A DNA stretch of 55,147 bases from Lysinibacillus telephonicus (GCF_003966145.1 NZ_RXNR01000026.1:1-55147); one strand, 5' to 3'. Numbered from the stretch's first letter, positions 44,511 through 54,064 are shown. Numbers and translations: made by a program. Notes: generated by a model from the sequence alone, not told the origin.

Positions 44511-44924
44511 TTATTCTTCATCTTTTAAAGTTTCGAATTGAATTGCTGTAATATGGACGTTTACTTCATTCGTATCAATTGATGTCATATTAAAAATAGC
44601 TTGACGAATGACGCTTTGAATTTCTTTTGCTACTTTAGGGATTGAATACCCATATTTTACTGAACAGTATACGTCAATCGCAATTTGCCCTTCATCATCA
44701 ATTGTTGCCTTTACACCTTTAGAGTGTACTTTCTTTCCAAATCGTTCTGCGACACCGGATGCAAAATTACCGCGTGTTGCAGCTACTCCTTCAACTTCAG
44801 TTGTTGCAATACCAGCAATTACTTCAATTACTTCAGAAGCCACTTCTATTTGACCAAGTTCTTCTTTGCCAGAAGGAGTTGGTTGTATGAAAGCTTTTGT
44901 TACTTTCTCAGCCATCTTCTTCAT
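44511..44924 (-). CDS. yqhY: Asp23/Gls24 family protein YqhY
   Basis: 137 residues with the Asp23/Gls24 core: GQIEVASEVIEVIAGIATTEVEGVAA, then DVYCSVKYGYSIPKVAKEIQ and NVHITAIQF. In Bacillus yqhY stands beside accBC and is linked to control of acetyl-CoA carboxylase activity. Here a luciferase-like gene separates it from accC, and nusB/folD, which follow it in B. subtilis, are missing. Confidence 0.85.
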   Translation of the reverse strand: MKKMAEKVTKAFIQPTPSGKEELGQIEVASEVIEVIAGIATTEVEGVAATRGNFASGVAERFGKKVHSKGVKATIDDEGQIAIDVYCSVKYGYSIPKVAKEIQSVIRQAIFNMTSIDTNEVNVHITAIQFETLKDEE

Positions 44925-45066
44925 CCTCTCTTACTTTGTGAAGCTGTTGACAGAATTTACAGATTTCACAAAGACAACTATATTTAATATTTGATTTTAT
45001 TATACACCATTTTTTACATAAAACAGGGTTCTAAACAATATTTATTTAGTCATTAAGAGTCTTAGA

Positions 45067-46044
45067 TTAATCTTTCCATACTTGTGCAAGCAGCTCGTAT
45101 GATTTTTTTCGTTTTTCTTGGTCAAAAATTGCACTATTAATCATAATTTCATCTACTTCTCGAGTGCTGATTAATTCAGTCAGCTTGTTATAAACAGTCT
45201 GAGGTGAACCGTAAAATGTATATTTTAATTGTTGCAGCACAACCTGCTTTTCTTGTTCCGACCATAAAGTGGACATATCTCTTGGCGGTTGTGTTTTTCC
45301 CCTCTTACCTTGAATCATTCCTAAAAACTGTTGGAAAATTGTACTTGCTAAAAATTCTCCCTCTTCATCCGTTTCACCGACCATCGCATTAACCGCGATC
45401 ATGGCATAAGGTTTTTCAAGTACATCTGAAGGTTTGAAGTTTCGTCTGTAAGTATTTAATGCATCATCCAATAAATCAGGTGCAAAGTGACTTGCAAATG
45501 AATAAGGCAATCCTAATCTACCAGCTAATTGAGCACTATAAAGACTTGAGCCTAAAAGCCAAATTGGTATATTCATCCCTTTTCCAGGAACAGCAATAAC
45601 AGGGCGCTCTACATCTTCAAAATACCCCATTAATTCATCAACTAATCGGTCAAATTCATAGGCTCCACGATCATCTCGTCTTAAAGCTCGGGCTGTTAAC
45701 ATATCTGATCCAGGTGCTCTTCCTAATCCTAAATCTACCCGACCTGGATACATTGATTCTAATGTTCCAAATTGCTCTGCAACAATTAATGGTGAGTGGT
45801 TTGGCAGCATAATGCCACCTGCCCCAACTCGAATAGTATTCGTCGCTCCTAATAGGTATGAAATTAAAATTGGAGTTGCTGAACTGGCAATGCCTTGCAT
45901 ATTGTGATGTTCTGCAACCCAATATCGATAATACCCGTATTTTTCTACATGCTGAATTAATTCACGACTATTTTGAAAGGATTCGGCAGGTGTTTGACCT
46001 TCTAACACAGGTGCTAAATCCAGTACTGATAACTTTGGTAACAA
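45067..46044 (-). CDS. LLM-class flavin-dependent oxidoreductase (luciferase-like)
   Basis: 325 residues. LSVLDLAPVLEG, YRYWVAEHHNMQGIASSATPIL, RVGAGGIMLPNHSPLIVAEQFGTLE and GRVDLGLGRAPGSD identify a bacterial luciferase-like monooxygenase, close in plan to YceB/YvbT proteins that use FMNH2 from a separate reductase. The substrate is unknown. It is set apart by its own spacing and by the accC terminator upstream, so it is an independent insertion between accC and yqhY. Confidence 0.82.
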   Translation of the reverse strand: MLPKLSVLDLAPVLEGQTPAESFQNSRELIQHVEKYGYYRYWVAEHHNMQGIASSATPILISYLLGATNTIRVGAGGIMLPNHSPLIVAEQFGTLESMYPGRVDLGLGRAPGSDMLTARALRRDDRGAYEFDRLVDELMGYFEDVERPVIAVPGKGMNIPIWLLGSSLYSAQLAGRLGLPYSFASHFAPDLLDDALNTYRRNFKPSDVLEKPYAMIAVNAMVGETDEEGEFLASTIFQQFLGMIQGKRGKTQPPRDMSTLWSEQEKQVVLQQLKYTFYGSPQTVYNKLTELISTREVDEIMINSAIFDQEKRKKSYELLAQVWKD

Positions 46045-46151
46045 ATTGTTTCTCTCCTTTCCATAGTTTTAGTATAGAACTATTAGAAGAAGGATTCATT
46101 TATTTAGCTCGAAATAAAAAAGTACGTTCTGTTAATTACCTAATTAAAGTA

Positions 46152-46185
46152 GGGACTGCTCAGAAATTTAATTCTGAACAGCCCC
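46152..46185 (-). terminator. Terminator of the accBC transcript
   Basis: Stem GGGACTGCTCAGAA / TTCTGAACAGCCCC with a short loop, 18 bases past accC, T/A-rich on both sides. Similar in sequence to the hairpin at 44451. Confidence 0.75.
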
Positions 46186-46202
46186 TATTAGGATTTAAAA
46201 AG

Positions 46203-47576
46203 TTATTTTCCAACTTTTTCTTTATTCGTATTTAAAATATCGTTTTCTTCCAAGAATTTTGTGTTGAATTTGCCTGATTGGAACACTTCATTGTTCATTA
46301 AAGCTTGATGGAATGGAATTGTTGTATGGATTCCAGGTCCAGCTACTTCGAATTCACTTAAAGCGCGGTTCATTCTGGCAATTGCTTCTTCACGTGTATC
46401 TGCATGAACAATCAGTTTTGCCACCATCGAATCGTAATACGGCGGAATTGTATAGCCGGCATAAACAGCTGAATCAATTCGTACACCGTTTCCACCAGGT
46501 GTTACATAAGTTTCTACAGTACCAGCTGACGGCATGAAATTCTTATATGCGTTTTCAGCATTAATACGGCATTCAATAGCCCAACCATTCATTTTAATAT
46601 CTTCTTGTTTAAATGGAAGCTTTTCACCGGCCGCTATTTTTAGTTGTTGTTGAACTAAATCAACACCTGTAATTAATTCAGTAACAGGATGTTCTACTTG
46701 GATGCGAGTATTCATTTCCATAAAGTAGAATTTATCAGCTTGGTAATCATAGATAAATTCGATTGTACCAGCGCCCTCATAATTACAAGCTTGAGCAGCT
46801 TTTACAGCAGCCGCTCCCATTTCAGCACGTCGCTCACTTGATAATGCAGGTGACGGTGCTTCTTCAACTAATTTTTGCATACGTCGTTGAACTGTACAAT
46901 CACGCTCACCTAAATGAACTACATTGCCATATGAATCAGCCAATACTTGAATTTCACAGTGGCGGAAATATTCAATGAACTTTTCTAAGTACACGCCAGG
47001 GTTGCCAAATGCTGCAGCAGCCTCTTTTTGTGTAATTTCAATCCCTTTTACTAAATCTTCTTCGGTACGAGCAACACGGATTCCTTTACCTCCGCCACCA
47101 GCTGTAGCCTTGATGATAACTGGATAACCAATCTCGCTCGCCCACTTTTTCCCTGTTTCAATATCTGGAACGATGCCTGTACCAGGTACAAGTGGAACAC
47201 CCGCTTCCTCCATCGTACTGCGTGCAACATCCTTAATACCCATTATTTTAATCGAATCTGATGAAGGACCGATAAATTTTATGCCTGCATTTTCACAAGC
47301 TTCAGCAAAATCAGCATTTTCAGCTAAAAATCCATAGCCTGGGTGAATTCCATCTGCACCAGTTTTTTCAGCTACACTTAATACTGCTGGAAAGCTTAAG
47401 TATGAGTCTTTTGACAATTTTGGTCCGATACAGTAGGCTTCATCTGCTAATTTGACATGAAGCGCATCACGGTCTGCTTCAGAAAATACAGCTACAGTTT
47501 CAATGCCGAGTTCTTTACAAGCACGTATAATACGTACTGCAATTTCCCCACGGTTAGCAATTAATACTTTTTTCAT
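46203..47576 (-). CDS. accC: Acetyl-CoA carboxylase, biotin carboxylase subunit
   Basis: 457 residues, the usual length. [19 protein letters not shown] opens the biotin carboxylase N-terminal domain. [14 protein letters not shown] is the ATP-grasp glycine loop, [15 protein letters not shown] and [16 protein letters not shown] carry catalytic and metal-binding residues, and FMPSAGTV lies in the C-terminal domain. It carboxylates biotin on AccB, the first step of fatty acid synthesis. It follows accB by 14 bases, and a terminator follows at 46152. Confidence 0.96.
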   Translation of the reverse strand: MKKVLIANRGEIAVRIIRACKELGIETVAVFSEADRDALHVKLADEAYCIGPKLSKDSYLSFPAVLSVAEKTGADGIHPGYGFLAENADFAEACENAGIKFIGPSSDSIKIMGIKDVARSTMEEAGVPLVPGTGIVPDIETGKKWASEIGYPVIIKATAGGGGKGIRVARTEEDLVKGIEITQKEAAAAFGNPGVYLEKFIEYFRHCEIQVLADSYGNVVHLGERDCTVQRRMQKLVEEAPSPALSSERRAEMGAAAVKAAQACNYEGAGTIEFIYDYQADKFYFMEMNTRIQVEHPVTELITGVDLVQQQLKIAAGEKLPFKQEDIKMNGWAIECRINAENAYKNFMPSAGTVETYVTPGGNGVRIDSAVYAGYTIPPYYDSMVAKLIVHADTREEAIARMNRALSEFEVAGPGIHTTIPFHQALMNNEVFQSGKFNTKFLEENDILNTNKEKVGK

Positions 47577-47590
47577 TTTAGAAGCACCCC

Positions 47591-48109
47591 TTACTCAGGT
47601 TTCACTAAGAATAGTGGTTGACCGTATTCTACTAATTGACCGTCTTTCACTAGTACTTCAACAATTTCACCTTTAATTTCAGCTTCAATTTCATTGAACA
47701 GTTTCATTGCTTCAACGATACATACAATCGTTTCTTCGCCAACTTTATCTCCAACTTTTACGTATGGAGGTGCATCAGGTGATGGAGCTTGATAGAAAGT
47801 ACCCACCATTGGAGATGTAACTTTATGAAGCGATGCATCTGCGACAACAGGTGCAGCCTTTTCTTCAACAACAGGTTCTGCAGCTTTTTGAACTTGTACA
47901 GATTGTGTTTCTTGTACAGGAGCTTGTTCAACAACCGGAGCTGCAACTGCATCTTCTTTTTTAGGAGCAACGACTTCAGTAATTACTCCATTATTTTTTT
48001 TCAATTTAATTTTAGCGCCGTCATTTTCATAGACAAATTCATCGATTGATGAGTTATCAACTAATTTTATAATTTCTCTTAATTCTTGTACTTTAAACAC
48101 TATTGACAC
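47591..48109 (-). CDS. accB: Acetyl-CoA carboxylase biotin carboxyl carrier protein
   Basis: 172 residues. The N-terminal helix [26 protein letters not shown] region (here [11 protein letters not shown]) binds AccC. A Pro/Ala/Val-rich linker (residues 45-95) is unusually valine- and glutamate-rich. The biotinyl domain at 96-172 carries the [11 protein letters not shown] biotinylation motif with its lysine. It forms the accBC operon, as in other Bacillales, downstream of spoIIIA. Confidence 0.95.
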   Translation of the reverse strand: MSIVFKVQELREIIKLVDNSSIDEFVYENDGAKIKLKKNNGVITEVVAPKKEDAVAAPVVEQAPVQETQSVQVQKAAEPVVEEKAAPVVADASLHKVTSPMVGTFYQAPSPDAPPYVKVGDKVGEETIVCIVEAMKLFNEIEAEIKGEIVEVLVKDGQLVEYGQPLFLVKPE

Positions 48110-48203
48110 CCCTCATGTTTTATTAACTACAATTACCATTTTATATTTTTTTCGCACATTTTGAAACACATAATTTTAAATTTTATTTAAGTATCATAAA
48201 AAA

Positions 48204-48235
48204 CAGTGCTTTCGTTGTGAAAAACGAACGCACTG
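48204..48235 (-). terminator. Terminator after spoIIIAH
   Basis: CAGTGCTTTCGT against ACGAACGCACTG, with TTTTTTATG on the minus strand. It separates spoIIIA from accBC. Confidence 0.78.
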
Positions 48236-48288
48236 CGTAATTTCTGTTGCTATATTATTTTAGCAATTTATTATTCTAATATATTATT

Positions 48289-48828
48289 TTAATAGTAATT
48301 TGATTGTACATTCACTGTTACATCACTAATTTCTTCCAACTCTGATCTTACAACATAGATAATTTCGTTTGCTTGTTGTTTAGAAATTTCATCCGATAAT
48401 ACAGTTACAGTTGCTTTTTCATCATTTACTCGAACTAGCGCATCTGAATAGCCAAGCGATTCGATTAGCATTTCAAGCATTGCTTCAGAAGATTCTTGCT
48501 CAATTAGTGCATTCATTTGATTGAACGCTTCATTCTTTTCTTCTGCAGTATATTGATCTGATGCAATTTTTTGAGTTAGTTGATCTCTTAGTTGGCTTCT
48601 TTCGTTGCTAATTTCCATTCTCATTTCATCAAATAAATAACTTTCTGATGTTGTTGCTGTTATTTCTTCGTCATCTACACCCGTTAATGTTGTTTCCTGT
48701 AATGTGTCATCTGTAAAAATCGTTGTCAGATCCACATTACGGTCTGGTTCAAATACATAGTAAACTGAAATTACAGCCGCTAAACTTAATAGCGTTAATA
48801 GCCATACTGTTCTTCTTTTTACTTTCAT
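48289..48828 (-). CDS. spoIIIAH: Stage III sporulation protein AH
   Basis: 179 residues. One N-terminal membrane helix (TVWLLTLLSLAAVISVYYVF) leads to an external domain with a helical stretch (RSQLRDQLTQKIASDQYTAEEKNEAFNQM) and a ring-building-motif end (VTVLSDEISKQQANEIIYVVRSELEEISDVTV). In sporulation it pairs with forespore SpoIIQ. It is shorter than the about 218 residues of B. subtilis. The start overlaps spoIIIAG by four bases. Confidence 0.85.
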   Translation of the reverse strand: MKVKRRTVWLLTLLSLAAVISVYYVFEPDRNVDLTTIFTDDTLQETTLTGVDDEEITATTSESYLFDEMRMEISNERSQLRDQLTQKIASDQYTAEEKNEAFNQMNALIEQESSEAMLEMLIESLGYSDALVRVNDEKATVTVLSDEISKQQANEIIYVVRSELEEISDVTVNVQSNYY

Positions 48829-49229
48829 TGTTCATCTCCTTTACTCTCCATCGGTACAATCATAATTCTGTGAGTAGGCATTTGCATTACTCGACTAATT
48901 GTTTCTAACAGTTTCTTTTGAATTGCTGGGTCAGACGCCCCTTCCGATACGACAAGCAATCCTGATACGGTTGGTTTAGTGTCACTCGAACTAAATAGTA
49001 AACTATCTGCGTTTGAGCTCTTTGAGGCCGGTGTTTCATAATGAAAATAGACCTTTACTTGTCCAACACCTTTAATTTCACTAAGAGTTCGTTCAAGTCT
49101 ACCTTCTTCAGAAGTCGTATCGTATTGCTCATCTTTTGGATCATTAAACGTTGCAGAAATGTACGCAATGAACGCTAGAATTGCAATCGGAATAAATATT
49201 AGTTTTTGTTTTGACCATTTCTTTTCCAC
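48825..49229 (-). CDS. spoIIIAG: Stage III sporulation protein AG, short form
   Basis: 134 residues against roughly 229 in B. subtilis. An N-terminal membrane helix (KLIFIPIAILAFIAYISATF) is followed by a ring-building-motif domain (RLERTLSEIKGVGQVKVYFHYET, VVSEGASDPAIQKKLLETISRVM, HRIMIVPME). It lacks the long insert of larger AG proteins. The GTG start at 49229 lies only 17 bases from the repeat copy B, so the upstream region is altered. ATGA overlap with spoIIIAH. Confidence 0.78.
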   Translation of the reverse strand: MEKKWSKQKLIFIPIAILAFIAYISATFNDPKDEQYDTTSEEGRLERTLSEIKGVGQVKVYFHYETPASKSSNADSLLFSSSDTKPTVSGLLVVSEGASDPAIQKKLLETISRVMQMPTHRIMIVPMESKGDEQ

Positions 49230-49245
49230 CTCACGTTCTTTTGCG

Positions 49246-49430
49246 CCCCCTTTCTATCAAATACGCCTTGGCGTGTTTGCGTCCAGATTTTGAATCATAC
49301 TTGTACGATTAACTTCCTCTACAAAATCTGTGACATTTCTTTAACTTTGTTCAGTCATTTTTGCACAGTAATTAGATACAATTTTGCCATGTACTTCTTG
49401 ATGTAGCAGACTTTATTGAACAAAGTTTAA
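49246..49430. repeat. Dispersed repeat element, copy B, between spoIIIAF and spoIIIAG
   Basis: About 185 bases homologous to 34971-35120: TATCAAATACGCCTTGGCGT, CCAGATTTTG...CAAAATCTGTG, then a terminal inverted repeat (TTAACTTTGTTCAG at 49341, TTGAACAAAGTTTAA at 49416). The two arms differ from copy A by matched changes (CA to TG on one side, TG to CA on the other), so pairing is preserved. Confidence 0.72.
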
Positions 49431-49471
49431 CGTATCACCACATTGTATGAAGCTAGTCCCAAGTCTATGCT

Positions 49472-49609
49472 TTAGAGTTTAAGAAAATCTAACATAGTTG
49501 TTAAAAAAATAAGTAAGGTTGCTAGTTTTACATAAACTAAAACGTCTTTTTCATCTGCTAAAAGTAGTAAACATTTTCCTATTAAAATAATAGCGATTAA
49601 TTTTATCAA
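49472..49609 (-). CDS. spoIIIAF: Truncated stage III sporulation protein AF
   Basis: About 45 residues, from a TTG at 49609 that overlaps the spoIIIAE stop, with GTGGGG as ribosome binding site. IIAIILIG-type helix, then VLVYVKLATLLIFLTTMLDFLKL, aligns with the two membrane helices at the N-terminus of SpoIIIAF (residues 1-55); the stop comes just where the soluble domain should start. The roughly 150-residue remainder is missing, and repeat copy B lies 42 bases further on. Either a deletion product or a naturally minimal AF. Confidence 0.5.
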   Translation of the reverse strand: MIKLIAIILIGKCLLLLADEKDVLVYVKLATLLIFLTTMLDFLKL

Positions 49610-50523
49610 AAACTTTTCCCCACCCCTAGTTGCATAATGACCATCAAGATTAACCATATGAACACAAAGGCTATTCCTAATAAAATCGCGACAGCACATA
49701 GTAGAAGCAAAGATTTTCCTACATCATCTAATAGACCGCTTACAGTACCGCCCGTAAACGGTTCAACAACTGCTGCTAGAAATTTAAATGTCAGTGCCTG
49801 AATAAGTAATTTTCCTGCAGGATAAAATGCAGCAATCCAAAATGCTGTCATTGCACTAAATCCCGCAATCGTTGTCGCTGTTGATTGATATTTATGAAAG
49901 ATAGAAAAACCCTCAACAATAAGAGATCCGACAATCGGTATAGTTTGTTCAATTACTTTCTTAACAGGACTTGCAATAGCTTGGTCAATTGTAAAGAATG
50001 CAACGCCAGTAAAAGAAAGCACAGTAACCATCGCTAAAAGTGAAGCAGTAATTAATGTCATTACCGTTCCACGAATTAAATCAGATGCTTTAGAAAAAGA
50101 GATATCCTGAATAAACCTTGTACAAAAATCAAGAATAAGCGCAACTGTTACTGCTGGAATTAAGATTTTTTTGCAAAGTAGCATGAGCATCTCAAAAATG
50201 AAGAGAATGATTGGACTCCAAGCAATAAATGAAAACACAGAATTTAATACAACTAAAATTGACGTTAAAATTGGCGTAACGGCTAAAAAGAAATCAGATG
50301 CAATATTTACGAGTTGACCCATTGTTGAAAATGCTTCCATCACTGTCTGTCCAAGTGTTAAAACGAGGACAACCACAAATAAAGTATCAATCCATTTTTT
50401 AAATTGAGGTACAAAGGCCTCAAGTATTAAAAAAATAATCGTATACGTAAAAATTAAGATGATGGATTGCCCTGCTATTTTCAATGGATCCAAAAAAATA
50501 TTTAGTAGATTATCCATGGTCAA
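49606..50523 (-). CDS. spoIIIAE: Stage III sporulation protein AE, lacking the N-terminal domain
   Basis: 305 residues of multi-pass membrane protein: repeated hydrophobic helices, then IPIVGSLIVEGFSIFHK, LIQALTFKFLAAVVEPFTGG and a final membrane pair. It matches the C-terminal 300 residues of B. subtilis SpoIIIAE (399 residues), without its signal peptide and soluble N-terminal part. The ATG at 50523 has GGGGC upstream and lies six bases after spoIIIAD. SpoIIIAE is a channel component between mother cell and forespore. Confidence 0.8.
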   Translation of the reverse strand: MTMDNLLNIFLDPLKIAGQSIILIFTYTIIFLILEAFVPQFKKWIDTLFVVVLVLTLGQTVMEAFSTMGQLVNIASDFFLAVTPILTSILVVLNSVFSFIAWSPIILFIFEMLMLLCKKILIPAVTVALILDFCTRFIQDISFSKASDLIRGTVMTLITASLLAMVTVLSFTGVAFFTIDQAIASPVKKVIEQTIPIVGSLIVEGFSIFHKYQSTATTIAGFSAMTAFWIAAFYPAGKLLIQALTFKFLAAVVEPFTGGTVSGLLDDVGKSLLLLCAVAILLGIAFVFIWLILMVIMQLGVGKSF

Positions 50524-50529
50524 AGCCCC

Positions 50530-50907
50530 TTATTGAAGCTTTTCTAAAATTGACGAGAAATTCGAGAGTACTTTTGCAAATTCACTGCTCCAATAAATCA
50601 ACAAAACGATGCGTATTGAAAACATAACGAGTCCGCCAAATGTTTCGTATTCCTCTTCATCAAACAATGACTGGAAGAACAATCCTATCTGATAAAAAAG
50701 TGCGGAGTACACAAGTTGAGGTACATAGGGCACTGTTTGTACATATGAAAGGAGCTGTTCTACAAAAGGAATGGCAAGCATCGACAGTAGGAAATAAAGT
50801 AGTATGAAGAAGAAAATGATGACTATTAGTGCATGTAGTTTATGAATGGTTTCTTTAATAAGTATTAAAAGTAGAATTAATATAACGGTATAAATTAAAA
50901 ATGTCAT
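50530..50907 (-). CDS. spoIIIAD: Stage III sporulation protein AD
   Basis: 125 residues, four predicted membrane helices, with a central amphipathic VEQLLSYVQTVPYVPQLVYSAL. Length and position after spoIIIAC fit SpoIIIAD, an integral component of the mother-cell channel. The sequence is divergent, so the call leans on synteny. Confidence 0.72.
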   Translation of the reverse strand: MTFLIYTVILILLLILIKETIHKLHALIVIIFFFILLYFLLSMLAIPFVEQLLSYVQTVPYVPQLVYSALFYQIGLFFQSLFDEEEYETFGGLVMFSIRIVLLIYWSSEFAKVLSNFSSILEKLQ

Positions 50908-50914
50908 AGTTTAC

Positions 50915-51121
50915 CTAGTTTAAATTTAGCCATTGGAAAAATGTAAGAATGTCGTCAAAGAAAAGCCGTAAAAATCGTATTAGTTCTGCTGTAATGTATA
51001 AATATGCGATGAAAAATATAAAGAATGAAAATTCCTTTTTGCCGATTTGCTCGAAGAAAACATGAAGCAAAGCTATGATGAGCCCGACTCCTGCTACTCG
51101 TAAAACGTCCTGCAACTCCAT
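50915..51121 (-). CDS. spoIIIAC: Stage III sporulation protein AC
   Basis: 68 residues. VLRVAGVGLIIALLHVFFEQIGKKEFSFFIFFIAYLY aligns with the two-helix SpoIIIAC. A strong AGGAGG stands seven bases before the ATG. It is now the first gene of the spoIIIA set: nothing resembling spoIIIAA or spoIIIAB lies between it and the efp terminator. The 51122-51296 stretch holds the new upstream region and no gene. Confidence 0.8.
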   Translation of the reverse strand: MELQDVLRVAGVGLIIALLHVFFEQIGKKEFSFFIFFIAYLYITAELIRFLRLFFDDILTFFQWLNLN

Positions 51122-51296
51122 TACGACGCCTCCTTGTGTAAGGCAATATATGAGCTTGTTCCAAAAAATAGACCTACAATCTAGAAAAAGATATTAGAAT
51201 CTATAATTCGCATGAATTATATTACAGATTATTGGCGATTAAAAACCACTCAAAAATGGACAGCCTGGCTGGTTGCTAATAAATGTTTATAAAATA

Positions 51297-51341
51297 AAAA
51301 AGAGTGCAGACAAAATCAAAATTGACTTTGACTGCACTCTG
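51297..51341 (-). terminator. Terminator of the efp transcript
   Basis: AGAGTGCAG/CTGCACTCT stem with a second inner pairing (CAAAATCAAAATTGACTTTG), then TTTTTTATTT on the minus strand, 27 bases past efp. Confidence 0.82.
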
Positions 51342-51367
51342 ACCATCTATATGAATGGCTTTGAAAA

Positions 51368-51925
51368 TTATGCTCTAGAAACGTATGATCCGTCAGAAGT
51401 ATTGATAACTAGTTTATCTCCTTCATTTACGAAGAATGGTACTTGAACAACTAAACCTGTTTCAAGAACAGCTGGTTTTGAACCGCCTGAAGCAGTATCA
51501 CCTTTAATACCTGGTTCAGTTTCTTTAACTTCAAGAACAACTGTATTTGGTAATTCAACACCTAGCATTTCGCCTTGATATGATTGAATGTATACTTCCA
51601 TATTTTCAAGAAGGTATTTTAATTCTTCTTCAATTTGAACACTTGATAGCTCAGTTTGTTCATATGATTCCATATCCATGAATACATGTGAATCACCTTG
51701 AGCATATAGGTATTGCATTTTGCGGTTGTCGATTTGCGCTTTTTCTACTTTTTCACCCGCACGGAAAGTTTTTTCTGTCACGTTACCATTACGAAGGTTA
51801 CGCAATTTTGAACGTACGAACGCTGCGCCTTTCCCTGGTTTAACGTGTTGGAAGTCCATTACACGGTATAATTGGCCATCAATCATAATTGTTAGACCCG
51901 TACGGAAATCATTAACTGAAATCAT
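51368..51925 (-). CDS. efp: Elongation factor P
   Basis: 185 residues with the three-domain EF-P plan: [38 protein letters not shown], with the modified lysine of the PGKG loop, a middle OB domain ([13 protein letters not shown]), and the C-terminal [25 protein letters not shown]. It rescues ribosomes stalled at polyproline. Just downstream of the Xaa-Pro peptidase gene (13-base gap), as in B. subtilis. Confidence 0.96.
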   Translation of the reverse strand: MISVNDFRTGLTIMIDGQLYRVMDFQHVKPGKGAAFVRSKLRNLRNGNVTEKTFRAGEKVEKAQIDNRKMQYLYAQGDSHVFMDMESYEQTELSSVQIEEELKYLLENMEVYIQSYQGEMLGVELPNTVVLEVKETEPGIKGDTASGGSKPAVLETGLVVQVPFFVNEGDKLVINTSDGSYVSRA

Positions 51926-51938
51926 GAGTATTCCTCCA

Positions 51939-53000
51939 TCATAAAATAATTAATTCTTTGCTCGAATGTGTTAATTTTTCATTTCCTGTTTCTGTAATTA
52001 AAATATCGTCTTCGATACGTACTCCACCAATGCCTGGTAAATAAATACCCGGTTCGATTGTAACAACCATATTTGGTTCTAATACTGTCTCTGAACGGAA
52101 TGAAAGAGCTGGTCCTTCATGCACTTCTAGACCTATGCCATGGCCTGTAGTATGACCAAATTCCTCTTTATAACCCTTTGATGCTAAATAATCTCGTGCT
52201 ACAGCATCTGCTTGAATTCCAGTCATACCTGGTCCAACTTTTTCTAAAGCAAGAAGCTGCGACTGTAAAACAGTATTATACACTTCAACTAATTTTTCTG
52301 AAGGTTGCCCTACCGCAATGGTGCGAGTAATATCTGAAACGTATCCATTATAAATTGCGCCGAAATCAAGTGTTACGAAATCTCCTTTTTCAATCACTTT
52401 GTCAGTTGCGACACCGTGTGGCAGTGCACTACGAGTTCCGCTTGCAACAATTGTGTCAAAGGATGATGCTGTTGCACCCTGTTTTCGCATGAAAAACTCT
52501 AATTCATTCGATACTTCAAGCTCAGTTACACCTGGCTTAATGAATTTTAAAATATGTGTGAATGCATTATCTGCAATTTCACATGCAACCTTAATAATAT
52601 TAATCTCTTGTTCAGTCTTTATCAAGCGAATTTTTTCAATTAACCCAGATTGCGGTACTAATTCAGCTTTAATGAGCGATTTATAGGTTTCAAACATACC
52701 GTAAGTTACCGTATCTTTCTCAAAGCCTAAGCTTTTAATACCCATTAATTCGACTTGCTTTGCAACCTCGTTATATAGCGTTCCTTCCTGCTGTACAATA
52801 CGAAAGTTTTGCACCTGTTTTTTCGCTTGCTCTGTGTAGCGGAAATCAGTAATAAAAACAGCATCTTCCTTTGTAACAATTGCGACTCCTGCAGACCCGG
52901 TAAATCCAGTTATATAACGACGATTATATTCATTAGTAATCAATAAACCATCAAGATTATTTTCTTCAAGAGCTTTGCGCAACTTTTCCAATTTTAACAT
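51939..53000 (-). CDS. yqhT: Xaa-Pro aminopeptidase/dipeptidase (YqhT type)
   Basis: 353 residues, pita-bread metallopeptidase of the M24B family. Metal ligands are visible: [17 protein letters not shown] (two Asp), [16 protein letters not shown] (His), [11 protein letters not shown] and VRIEDDILI (two Glu). It cleaves N-terminal residues preceding proline. Position between aroQ and efp matches B. subtilis yqhT. Confidence 0.92.
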   Translation of the reverse strand: MLKLEKLRKALEENNLDGLLITNEYNRRYITGFTGSAGVAIVTKEDAVFITDFRYTEQAKKQVQNFRIVQQEGTLYNEVAKQVELMGIKSLGFEKDTVTYGMFETYKSLIKAELVPQSGLIEKIRLIKTEQEINIIKVACEIADNAFTHILKFIKPGVTELEVSNELEFFMRKQGATASSFDTIVASGTRSALPHGVATDKVIEKGDFVTLDFGAIYNGYVSDITRTIAVGQPSEKLVEVYNTVLQSQLLALEKVGPGMTGIQADAVARDYLASKGYKEEFGHTTGHGIGLEVHEGPALSFRSETVLEPNMVVTIEPGIYLPGIGGVRIEDDILITETGNEKLTHSSKELIIL

Positions 53001-53013
53001 GTGAAAGCTCCTC

Positions 53014-53445
53014 TCATGATTGTTGTAAAAACTTTCTTAAAGCCAGTTCATATCCAAAAGTTCCCAGTCCACAAATTTGTCCAACACATTCTGCTGCAAG
53101 TTTCGATTCGTGACGAAACGGTTCACGTTTATGTATATTTGAAATATGGACTTCAATAACAGGGACATTTACAGCAGCAATGGCATCACGAAGCGCAATG
53201 CTTGTGTGTGTAAAAGCACCAGGATTAATTACAATCCCATCAACACCTGTGTCTTCCGCCTCGTGAATCCAATCAATTAATACCCCTTCATGATTCGATT
53301 GTTTAAAATCAAGTGTTGCATTAAACTGGGATGCAAGCGACAAACATTTTTCTTTTACATCGTCCAACGTTTCAGTTCCATATACTTCAGGCTCGCGCTT
53401 CCCTAAACGATTTAAATTTGGTCCATTCAACACTAACAGCTTCAT
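53014..53445 (-). CDS. aroQ: Type II 3-dehydroquinate dehydratase
   Basis: 143 residues. [20 protein letters not shown], with the catalytic-loop Arg and Tyr, [33 protein letters not shown] and [20 protein letters not shown] form the full type II enzyme. It dehydrates 3-dehydroquinate in the shikimate pathway. 13 bases before the Xaa-Pro peptidase gene. Confidence 0.95.
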   Translation of the reverse strand: MKLLVLNGPNLNRLGKREPEVYGTETLDDVKEKCLSLASQFNATLDFKQSNHEGVLIDWIHEAEDTGVDGIVINPGAFTHTSIALRDAIAAVNVPVIEVHISNIHKREPFRHESKLAAECVGQICGLGTFGYELALRKFLQQS

Positions 53446-53480
53446 TCGTCATTCTCCCCTTTTTACGAAATTTACCACTT

Positions 53481-53942
53481 TTATTTTATCACAGAGTCTT
53501 TATACGGCAACTTATTTCGTTCGCTATGTGCCCTGTAATGGAAGGTTGCTGTTTCAAAAACGAACCTAGCTGTAATAATTACTGTTACGATAAAAGGAAT
53601 AGATAATTTTTTAAATGACTTCAGTTCTGCTGGCAGGTCGAAAATAACCCATTCACAAATTAAAGCTAATATGCCTCCTATTACTAGTGACGTTATGAAT
53701 GCAGGGACTAGTTCAACAAACTGCATGATAAAATAAAGAATAAGTGTAATCAAAAAAATAACAATAACTAAAAATAGCCATTGAATAAGTGGATGACTTG
53801 ATTCAAGAATATCTAATCTTTTAGTGTAGCCTACTGGATTCCATTTAATAAAATGAAGATAAGATAATACTTTTAACGAAAATGTTAAAAAAATAGAAGC
53901 ACATAAACTTGTAATGATAGCTAAATATATCAAACCCAACAC
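53481..53942 (-). CDS. yqhR: YqhR-like membrane protein
   Basis: 153 residues with four predicted membrane helices (IYLAIITSLCASIFLTFSLKV, LFLVIVIFLITLILYFIMQF, FITSLVIGGILALICEWVIF, PFIVTVIITARFVF) and a short charged tail. Size, topology and place between aroQ and yqhQ agree with B. subtilis yqhR, a conserved protein of unknown function. Confidence 0.75.
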   Translation of the reverse strand: MLGLIYLAIITSLCASIFLTFSLKVLSYLHFIKWNPVGYTKRLDILESSHPLIQWLFLVIVIFLITLILYFIMQFVELVPAFITSLVIGGILALICEWVIFDLPAELKSFKKLSIPFIVTVIITARFVFETATFHYRAHSERNKLPYKDSVIK

Positions 53943-54064
53943 CTCTTTTTATTTAATTTTCGCCAAATTTTACATTTCGTATGCGTAAACGTAGAGGTTT
54001 TGAGTAAAATTTAGTACAATGGACTAGTTACTAGTTTTATATTTTGAGAGAGTGGTGTACATAA

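Noticed and set aside
51122-51190. Short minus-strand frame before spoIIIAC as a spoIIIAB remnant
   Set aside because: Eighteen codons (VGLFFGTSSYIALHKEAS) end at the spoIIIAC start, but similarity to SpoIIIAB is too weak to claim.
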